Source of the DNA: Acanthococcus lagerstroemiae
Taxonomy: Eukaryota; Arthropoda; Insecta; Hemiptera; Eriococcidae
NCBI GenBank assembly: GCA_031841125.1
Contig: CM063106.1
Location: 40,482,001-40,546,000, forward strand
Direction of reading: 5' to 3'
Length of the DNA: 64,000 nucleotides
A model generated the notes under the pieces. The model ran no database searches, was not told where the DNA came from, and saw only the letters and a program-made list of their open reading frames with translations. Numbering within the stretch: the first letter of the stretch is position 1; every line of letters starts with the position of its first letter. Shown here in pieces: positions 56,511 through 64,000 of the stretch. Made by a program: the position numbers and the translations under genes.

Positions 56511-57025
56511 CTTCTAGGTTACTGATCCGATGATTTCCGATGAAACTAATTTGTTGTATGATTTTGAGACTAACTCAAATGGTAGATTTTGAGTTTACTC
56601 CCGAATACCTGCTGCCACAAGGTGACTCTCGCTAAACTCGTCGTTAAACGAATCTCGTCTCTGTGTTCCTGCCTTACCGTACCAAAGCTGTACTACCAGT
56701 CGTTATGTTTTGTTCCTGAAGTATTATTTAGTTTCGTAAGATATAATTTAGTTGTCCGAATTTGTTTAGATTTGACTCTGAAAGACGTTTATGATTTTGA
56801 AAGAATTTTCGTTGTGAATTATGAATCCGTAGTTATAATTTGATTCCGTTGTAAATATTGTTTCTGAAAGGTCGATCGCTGTCCGCTACCCTCGTTAGAA
56901 TCAATTCCGAAGTTTCCTAATTGTTTTGTTTCCGAAAAGAAAAATTATTTTATTTTATTTTCCGAAGATAGAAAATTTTGAGTTAAAACCAAATTTTGGT
57001 ATGTAGATCTCATGCCGGGAGGCAG

Positions 57026-57270
57026 TGTTGAGTTGGTAGCACTGCTACTGATATACGGTATGCGCTCTGTGTGAAGTAGGACGCTCCGTTAGTATTTTGT
57101 CTCAGGACGTTGAGTAGTGACTCCGAGTACGGAAGCGGTCCACCGATGTTTACCGTTATTCAATTACACGTTTCTGAAGTTACACTTAAGTTTTATAATT
57201 GCTTGCATCTCTACGAAAGTTGGTGTTCAAATGACGTCGATCAGAAGCCTCTGCTCAACAGCATAAATAT
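57026..57270 (+). repeat. Probable 3' LTR of the copia element
   Basis: It starts TGTTGAGTTGGTAGCACTGC directly after the purine-rich tract, as copia LTRs often do. The right end is not certain; a CA lies near 57270, before GCCCTGGTCATTATA. Without a 5' LTR for comparison the extent cannot be fixed. The 500 bp between RNase H and this point is non-coding. Confidence 0.55.
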
Positions 57271-57274
57271 TGCA

Positions 57275-57950
57275 GCCCTGGTCATTATAATAGAATTTTC
57301 CAATTCTAAATTCTTTGTTCACTCATTCAAGGTATAATTTGCTGATTTTTAAATTTTTAAATAACCATTGTTCAGTGGAAGTAGCATGCACGATTAAAAT
57401 TAAAATACATTTGTAAAATAAGCTGCTCATACTTGTTATACTCGCATCTCATTTTAATAAACTTCCTTTCTTTTCTTATCTCTTCTTGATAAGAATGCAG
57501 AAACTTGTACATCGATATTTAGTAGATTTTCAGCTATAAGGCAGTTGGTCTGTCATACCGCTGACAGTAGGACAGTAAATTGAGTGTATTTCGATGCTGT
57601 TATAATCTTGAAATTCCAATTTCACTTTCTCAACTACGTTACTACGTGAAATAACACTCTTATTTATGATTATTATTTTACTCACATTTGTGAAGCTATT
57701 TTATTTGGTGTAATACACAATTATTATTCGAAATTCTCGATTATTTACCGAATTTGATTAAAGTGCAAATTGCGAAGTTCTTTAATTTTCGAATACACTT
57801 ACACATTTAATTTCGTCCTTTTTTTAAACAAAGTTTAACCATAAGTAAAAAACTAAATCAAACTTGATACAACTGAAACTAAAAACTCGTAATGATAAGG
57901 AAAACTAAATGCTTGTCAGTGCAGCCAGGTGCGACGCATTAACGGTTAAA
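57275..57950. other. Unassigned AT-rich DNA inside the composite
   Basis: Very AT-rich, no frame of note, no recognised repeat. Confidence 0.4.
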
Positions 57951-57954
57951 CAAC

Positions 57955-58050
57955 CATGAATGAGAATAAATGACTTTGAATGACTTAAATGACCTTCATT
58001 CAAAACAAATGACTCCAAACGTCTTAAATGACTTCAAAACTTCAATGACC
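57955..58050 (+). repeat. Subterminal AATGACTT-type repeats
   Basis: Words such as AAATGACTTTGAATGACTTA, AAATGACCTTC, AAATGACTCC, AAATGACTTC and CAATGACC follow one another in the same orientation just inside the right inverted terminus. AATGACC also appears twice near the left terminus. Such arrays are often transposase-binding sites. Confidence 0.6.
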
Positions 58051-58149
58051 GTTAGACACCCTGCGATGGGAATAGGCGGCGGAGCAGTGTTGATTGCATA
58101 GAAACCCGAACTGACTCCTCGCGCGTCAGCGGCGGATAATTTAGGTCGG

Positions 58150-58690
58150 ACACTCGGAATTGGTGGTTAAACGAATGTGTAGGACAATGCCCCCCGTGTC
58201 GGAGCAGTCCTGTTTAGGCAGACCCTGCTCGCCCTCCCCTTCACTGGGAAAGCTGCTAAGAGAGCTGTGGTAAATAAAACCTAACCACCATCCAGCCCCG
58301 GCCGGTATAACGTGACCGGCGGGAAACCTTTCTAGCTTGGAAAACGAAAGTAAACCGGGAAGGCCGGAGAGTAATGGAGAGGAAGCAGCACAGACCGAAA
58401 GTAGCGGCGAGCCGGAGGTGAGCCACCTCGATAAGGATGCTAGGCAGTATGCTCTTGATGTACAAAAGAGTCCGGATCAAATTGAGAGCGAGTCCGCTCT
58501 AAGACCCTGGGCGGGTATTTCAGCGGCATAATGAAAACAAATGCCCGCAAGATTAAAGAGGCCACAGTGCAGCTGTTTGCCTTGGCTTCGGAGCCGGGTA
58601 GCGAGGAGACCGCCGCCAATCTCGGTTTCTATCGTTTTAAAAGAACCCCATCCAACTGAAAAGCAGAACATCATCCGTTCACATCGAAGA
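58150..58690 (+). pseudogene. Possible 5' end / ORF1 fragment of a non-LTR element
   Basis: A GC-rich island in AT-rich DNA. It contains CCAGCCCCGGCCGGTATAAC, GTGACCGGCGGGAAACC and AGCTTGGAAAACGAAAGTAA, which resemble LINE leader sequence, then a frame with PGRPESNGEEAAQ and LRPWAGIS. A shifted frame follows with YFSGIMKTNARKIKEATVQL and FALASEPGSEETAANLGFYR. The last block looks like a real helical protein segment similar in style to LINE ORF1 proteins, but I cannot name the family. Confidence 0.4.
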
Positions 58691-58699
58691 AAAATTTGT

Positions 58700-59250
58700 C
58701 AACAATTTGAGCCTTATACAAATAAAATTCAGAAAAAAATTGGAGAAAAAAAAATGAATGAAACGGTATAACCGGTAATCGAAATATTCGACTGAAAACG
58801 GCGGGTCGTGTCAAATAGCGACGACAAAAAAACAAAAATGTCGCGAAGAAGAAAATTATCGACGATACGCGGGTGAGCCGCCGTTACGAGGGTTTAATCT
58901 TAATCGTCTACGATGGTTGGAATATTATTCGACCTTTTGGAATCGTTTTAGCTCATATTTCACCCGGCTAAGGGCCACCGCTATGCCATTATGTCAACGC
59001 CTGATCAATAAATCGCGACGCTCGTTCCGTCTTACACTATTTTACATCTTGCGCTCGCCGTACACCGCTGCACTACGCGTCGATGATTTTACACCCACCT
59101 AGCTGGCTTTTTCTCGCCGGGTAACCTTTTTTGAAGGTCTTTTCAGATTTCCAGCTTCGCGCGTAATGCACCACCTCGTATACTCGTACGCTTTTCTCTT
59201 TCACCCTCGCGCGCTCGCTTTTGCGACCATTATCACGTATTCAACTATTT
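58700..59250. other. Unassigned intergenic DNA
   Basis: No gene recognised. An A-run lies near 58745-58755. The segment 58790-59250 is GC-mixed, low-repeat sequence that stops at the duplication boundary. Confidence 0.4.
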
Positions 59251-60296
59251 CCTCTGCGTAACAAGTGCCGCGTACGAAATCCGTTCCGCGGAAAGCACGC
59301 GGAGCAGTAGGCGTTCGCGAGGTGAGGTGACATCGATTCTCGAGAGCACGTTTATCATTATCGGAAACACACCCGACTGACACAGCGCTGCAAAAATACG
59401 TACACGGTCCCTCGCCTCGACGCCTGTTTGCTGTTTTGCACGCGTACGTACACAGAGACACCGCATATACGCGGTTTCATTACACGTTCTGCGGGGAAAC
59501 AATACCAATCAGGCCACACGAGGGTAAGCTAACCGAGGAAAAGCTCGGAAACACAGTCGTTCCCTCTGGAATGCTCCACCGATCGAATTAATAATTGTCG
59601 TCGAACAAACCGATTACCGGAGGGTTGTATTTGTCAATGTAGGATGTGCAAAATCAAGAGCGTTGTCCTCATGCGGCATTTCCATCCGTGATTTGTGCAT
59701 ATTGTAGCTACTCGCACGGGCAAATAAACGGCCGATACAAATTTGTAAAATTCTGTAGTAGCGGTCGCCATATTGTTCGAAATCAGATTTTATCACATGT
59801 AAGGGCCCCGGATGAGGTAGGAAAATCAGAAAACTTAAAGAAAGAGATGAAAACATCAATGGTCTCCTGCACAATGTGCCATAAGTGACGAAAACCAAAT
59901 TCTTCAGGAGAGCATTTTGAAAGTTTCTATAACTTTGAACTGCCATGCTATCTTTTGTGAAACGAATTCGAGCAATATATGATATCAAGTATGTGATCGG
60001 CCAACCTTTAGCAATATCTGGAAGTGTGAAAAATTATGGTAATCCTTATTACTGCACCTTACACCCATGATTTAGAAGAAAAAGACGGCACTTATTACAT
60101 TTGGCGCAGAGAAACAGGCACTTGCCACATTTGTACACTAATAAAGGTACAGATTTTATGAATGTTGTATATTTTTTCCCGCTTCATAATAATAATTTAA
60201 CGAGATATTTAATGCCAGAAGGTGATTTGATCTCGGCGGTAGGGTTTACATTACGTTAGGTGGTTTATAGCAAAGACGTTTATACTACTCGTACTA

Positions 60297-61108
60297 AGGT
60301 CACTGTACCAAATATCGCACCTGTTCCTAATATCGCACACCTTGTTTCTGGAAAGACTATCAGCGCGATCTAGTGGGAAATTATGAGAATGTATGAATAA
60401 GGTCCCTAATAAACGATACCAGTGCATTTTACCTATCTGTGAGTTTTTGTCTGTGACTTATTTCACATTTATAAAAATTTCAATTTTTCTTACTAGAAAT
60501 TGCTATTAAAAATCGATTTATTGCGAATATTAAAAAAAAAAAGCAATAAATGCATTATTCCATCGTATTCTATGTTGATTGAAGATACTTTCGTGCTATA
60601 AATCATCAAGTAAGTAAATAATTTTCGTTTAATTATTTCGCAATTTTAAAATTCGAGTACTTGTTTCTAATTCCGCCCACTGTGGTGTTCCAAATATCGC
60701 CCATGGAAAACCATGCAAAATTCTTATCATTGATTGGATTAAATGCAATGCTTCTTTTAAGTGGGCTCATGAGTATTGCGATGCGGCAGTGTACGAAAAT
60801 CCCATTTACAAGTGTTCTTTTTGCCTAAATAAACCTTAATGTACGAATTTTCATTAGTTTTCCAATTTATTTTTATAGGGGTTTTCAGAGGGCGATATTT
60901 GGCACGCTTTTGAAAAATTCAAATTTTGACTTTTTTGAAAAATATGCTCACTGTGCCTTTGAATATGATCCGAATTAGCTGAAATTAGGATATGAGATAC
61001 CTAAAACTGTATAAAATAATATGCCACAGACAGTTTTATATTAAAGGAATTTCAGGTAACGATTTTGGCCAACGGCGCTTAATGGTGCGATATTTGGTAC
61101 AGTGACCT
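60297..61108. mobile_element. TIR element (Tc1/mariner-like MITE) with TA duplication
   Basis: A perfect 25-bp inverted repeat, starting AGGTCACTGTACCAAATATC, lies at 60297-60321 and 61084-61108. It is flanked by TA on both sides (60295-60296, 61109-61110). The 812-bp interior has extra internal copies of the terminal word (CCAAATATCGCCC near 60689, GCGATATTTGGCACGC near 60893) and no transposase frame. TA duplication and these ends suggest the Tc1/mariner (IS630) superfamily. The perfect TIRs suggest a young insertion. Confidence 0.8.
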
Positions 61109-61133
61109 TACACTAGATACCTAACTTCCTATA

Positions 61134-62305
61134 CAGGGTGTCCATTCTCGTTCGGAAATGATTTTCCCTGACTTTTCCAAGTTTTCCAGGTCACTTTTTC
61201 CAGTTTTCCAGACCCTTCAAATAGAAATTACACATGCAAGGGGGGGGGGGGTCAAATTTTTTCGAACATCGTGAGTAACGAATATCGTCAATACTCCACA
61301 AACTTTTTTCTTACTACCGTGTGCTTATGAATCTGTGGCAGAGGGGGTGTAAACATTTAATGATGGAAATGAAAACGCGCTCTATAGGGTGCAGCGTGGT
61401 GCAATTCGGACCGTCCATCTTACAGAGAGCGTTGCAATCTGCCATTGTTATAAGTTATGAAACGGTGAACTTTTTTGTCAACCCTATTGTACTGGTGCCA
61501 AAAAAATTCCTCTTTTCAACTGCGATACTAGCGCTGGACGGCCCGAATGCCAATTAAGGACTTCATAGATTTTTTTGTGTAACTTAATGCCGACTGTGAG
61601 GGGGGGGGGCTGGAAGAATAAAATTCTAAATTTGATTTATAGGTTTTCCAGGTCGCTGTATTCGGTTTTACGGGTGATTTTTGGATCCTGTCCCTCCTGG
61701 TGCGACCAATGAGGTAGCAAGAGCATAGGACAAGCAACGGTTGACTCGGAATTCACACTTTCTAATTAAAGCCACCGAATAGGGTAAAAATACAGTTTTA
61801 TTTATTCAAAGTGTTGTTAATGGAAAATAACGTTCTAAAAATTTCTCAACTGAAAAAGAACGGGAGCTTAAATTTGGTCCAGACTAAAACTCGGCAGTGA
61901 TATTCGAAATCAGCGACACAAAATTACCCCTATTTCGATGCTTCGTGCTATTTTTCGCCGGAGAAGCTGAATTCGTATTACGACAGTGCTCTGGAAAGGG
62001 TTGGATAAAAATATCTGGGGCGATATTCGAAATCAGCGACTCAGTGCTTGGTTGGCTATCCTGTCCAAAAAATTGACTTTCGAATCTCGTAAAGAATTTG
62101 GAACTCGAGGAAAACTAGAGTAACCGGGATCAGCCCCTCCCTCGTGGAGCCTGAATACGAGTAGGAGGAGGGAACATAACTATTAAAATGAATTCTGAAA
62201 CCCAGGTGGAAAAGCTGCAGCATATCTAACGACAAATGCTATGAAAGTAAGAAGGTGGTTACGATCTGGAAAATTATGGCACCAGGAGAGGCGGAAGAGG
62301 GTCCA
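61134..62305. repeat. Dispersed ~1-kb repeat (copy B)
   Basis: It begins CAGGGTGTCCATTCTCG and aligns with 36630-37660. It has ~150 bp not found in copy A, between GCAGCGTG and ACTTCATAG (about 61398-61560). Internal inverted relatives of the ~138-bp satellite lie at 61900-62110 (CGATATTCGAAATCAGCGAC). No coding function was recognised. Confidence 0.75.
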
Positions 62306-62430
62306 ATTTAAGAGTATCGACAGATACAATAAAAAGTCATATATTTGAAAACAATGGACTCTTTCGTAACGCGATAATAATTACTATGCTGTTATTAGAT
62401 TTTTTCAAATTGTGTGGATTATTTACTCTT

Positions 62431-64000
62431 CCCTCTGCGTAACAAGTGCCGCGTACGAAATCCGTTCCGCGGAAAGCACGCGGAGCAGTAGGCGTTCGCG
62501 AGGTGAGGTGACATCGATTCTCGAGAGCACGTTTATCATTATCGGAAACACACCCGACTGACACAGCGCTGCAAAAATACGTACACGGTCCCTCGCCTCG
62601 ACGCCTGTTTGCTGTTTTGCACGCGTACGTACACAGAGACACCGCATATACGCGGTTTCATTACACGTTCTGCGGGGAAACAATACCAATCAGGCCACAC
62701 GAGGGTAAGCTAACCGGGAAAAGCTCGGAAACACAGTCGTTCCTCTGGAATGCTCCACCGATCGAATTAATAATTGTCGTCGAACAAACCGATTACCGGA
62801 GGGTTGTATTTGTCAATGTAGGATGTGCAAAATCAAGAGCGTTGTCCTCATGCGGCATTTCCATCCGTGATTTGTGCATATTGTAGCTACTCGCACGGGC
62901 AAATAAACGGCCGATACAAATTTGTAAAATTCTGTAGTAGCGGTCGCCATATTGTTCGAAATCAGATTTTATCACATGTAAGGGCCCCGGATGAGGTAGG
63001 AAAATCAGAAAACTTAAAGAAAGAGATGAAAACATCAATGGTCTCCTGCACAATGTGCCATAAGTGACGAGAACCAAATTCTTCAGGAGAGCATTTTGAA
63101 AGTTTCTATAACTTTGAACTGCCATGCTATCTTTTGTGAAACGAATTCGAGCAATATATGATATCAAGTATGTGATCGGCCAACCTTTAGCAATATCTGG
63201 AAGTGTGAAAAATTATGGTAATCCTTATTACTGCACCTTACACCCATGATTTAGAAGAAAAAGACGGCACTTATTACATTTGGCGCAGAGAAACAGGCAC
63301 TTGCCACATTTGTACACTAATAAAGGTACAGATTTTATGAATGTTGTATATTTTTTCTCGCTTCATAATAATAATTTAACGAGATATTTAATGCCAGAAG
63401 GTGATTTGATCTCGGCGGTAGGGTTTACATTATGTTAGGTGGTTTATAGCAAAGACGTTTATACTACTCGTACTAAGGTCACTGTACCAAATATCGCACC
63501 TGTTCCTAATATCGCACACCTTGTTTCTGGAAAGACTATCAGCGCGATCTAGTGGGAAATTATGAGAATGTATGAATAAGGTCCCTAATAAACGATACCA
63601 CTGCATTTTACCTATCTGTGAGTTTTTGTCTGTGACTTATTTCACATTTATCAAAATTTCAATTTTTCTTACTAGAAATTGCTATTAAAAATCGATTTAT
63701 TGCGAATATTAAAAAAAAAGAAGCAATAAATGCATTATTCCATCGTATTCTATGTTGATTGAAGATACTTTCGTGCTATAAATCATCAAGTAAGTAAATA
63801 ATTTTCGTTTAATTATTTCGCAATTTTAAAATTCGAGTACTTGTTTCTAATTCCGCCCACTGTGGTGTTCCAAATATCGCCCATGGAAAACCATGCAAAA
63901 TTCTTATCATTGATTGGATTAAATGCAATGCTTCTTTTAAGTGGGCTCATGAGTATTGCGATGCGGCAGTGTACGAAAATCCCATTTACAAGTGTTCTTT
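62431..64000. repeat. Direct duplication, unit 2 (cut by window end)
   Basis: Nearly identical to 59251-60820, with single-base differences and a few 1-bp indels, for example near 62717, 62743 and 63072. It includes the left half of a second copy of the TIR element from about 63476 (AGGTCACTGTACCAAATATC). It runs off the window, so the right boundary and the total copy number are unknown. Confidence 0.9.

Larger units (their letters stand above)
52690..57025 (+). mobile_element. Ty1/copia retrotransposon internal region, 5'-truncated
   Basis: About 4.3 kb of polyprotein sequence in copia order: end of protease/pre-integrase, integrase, RT, RNase H. It is followed by non-coding DNA, a purine-rich GCCGGGAGGCAG (57014-57025) and a probable 3' LTR. 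Gag, the protease core and the 5' LTR are missing. The coding frame shifts near 53160, 53830, 54855-55080, 55960 and 56403, so it is inactive. Integrase before RT is the arrangement that separates Ty1/copia from Ty3/gypsy. Confidence 0.9.
51390..58068. mobile_element. Candidate nested composite bounded by hAT-like termini
   Basis: CAGGGTGTCTAAC at 51395-51407 is perfectly inverted at 58051-58063, and the pentanucleotide CGATG flanks both ends (51390-51394, 58064-58068). A 5-bp duplication with CAGGG-type ends fits some hAT families. Subterminal AATGAC(C/T) words occur at both ends (51444-51460 and about eight times at 57968-58050). No transposase was recognised. The 6.67-kb interior instead holds a Jockey-like RT relic and a Ty1/copia remnant, so it would be a non-autonomous element enlarged by later insertions. 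The ends could also belong to two separate repeats. Confidence 0.5.
59251..62430. repeat. Direct duplication, unit 1 (~3.18 kb)
   Basis: From CCTCTGCGTAACAAGTGCCG at 59251 the sequence is repeated from 62432 to the window end with about ten small differences in ~1570 bp, near 99% identity by eye. The spacing is 3180-3181 bp throughout. Sequence left of each start is different. This fits a tandem duplication with the junction at about 62430/62431. The unit carries a TIR element (60297-61108) and repeat copy B (61134-62305). No coding gene is evident; 80-124-codon frames are duplicated but unlike any known family. Confidence 0.9.

Noticed and set aside
59614..59988. 124-codon minus frame also found at 62793-63167
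   Set aside because: Its presence twice is explained by the local duplication of the whole segment, not by selection on a gene. No domain was recognised.

Overview
The window looks like intergenic nuclear DNA from an arthropod, most likely an insect. This rests on its transposon fauna and base composition: RTE-, R1-, LOA- and Jockey-like non-LTR elements, a Penelope-like element, mariner, hAT, MULE, Ty1/copia, tRNA-derived SINEs, and AT-rich sequence full of homopolymer runs. I could not fix the order of insect. I found no host protein-coding gene that I can support, no rRNA, no functional tRNA, no CRISPR and no bacterial-style operon. Nearly every long reading frame that can be recognised belongs to a broken mobile element.

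Layout. 0-9 kb: a tRNA-derived SINE, four decayed RTE-type reverse transcriptase pieces on the minus strand, a 368-bp hAT-type MITE with a perfect 8-bp target duplication (2636-3003), a second short decayed hAT, a 177-bp hairpin element, a GACT microsatellite and a mariner transposase remnant. 11-21.6 kb: a SINE with a perfect 15-bp target duplication, a Penelope-like element flanked by inverted repeats and interrupted by a 1.1-kb element with terminal inverted repeats (TIRs), a second SINE, a complete non-autonomous MULE with TIRs built from reiterated modules, and a probable minus-strand LTR. 23.2-26.4 kb: a 5'-truncated R1-clade retrotransposon with a nearly open reverse transcriptase. Its 3' end recurs at 14.5 and 28.2-28.6 kb. 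27.7-31.1 kb: a degenerate ~138-bp satellite split by a ~1.05-kb solo-LTR-like insertion. 31.4-34.4 kb: an internally deleted LOA-like element that keeps its 5' leader, ORF1 and parts of ORF2.

36.6-42 kb: a dispersed 1-kb repeat, further RTE fragments and short tandem repeats. 44.2-46.7 kb: a C-rich to G-rich inverted mosaic about 2.5 kb long. 50.1-51.2 kb: an R1-like 3' fragment. 51.4-58.1 kb: a nest in which 13-bp inverted termini with matching 5-bp flanks enclose a Jockey-like RT fragment and a 5'-truncated Ty1/copia polyprotein. 59.25-64 kb: a nearly identical direct duplication with a ~3.18-kb period, carrying a TIR element and a copy of the 1-kb repeat, cut by the window end.

The elements do not form a pathway. 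Together they record nested insertion, internal deletion and local duplication. The most useful structures for follow-up are the modular-TIR MULE, the Penelope-like element with ribozyme-like flanking repeats, the inverted mosaic, and the young duplication at the right edge.
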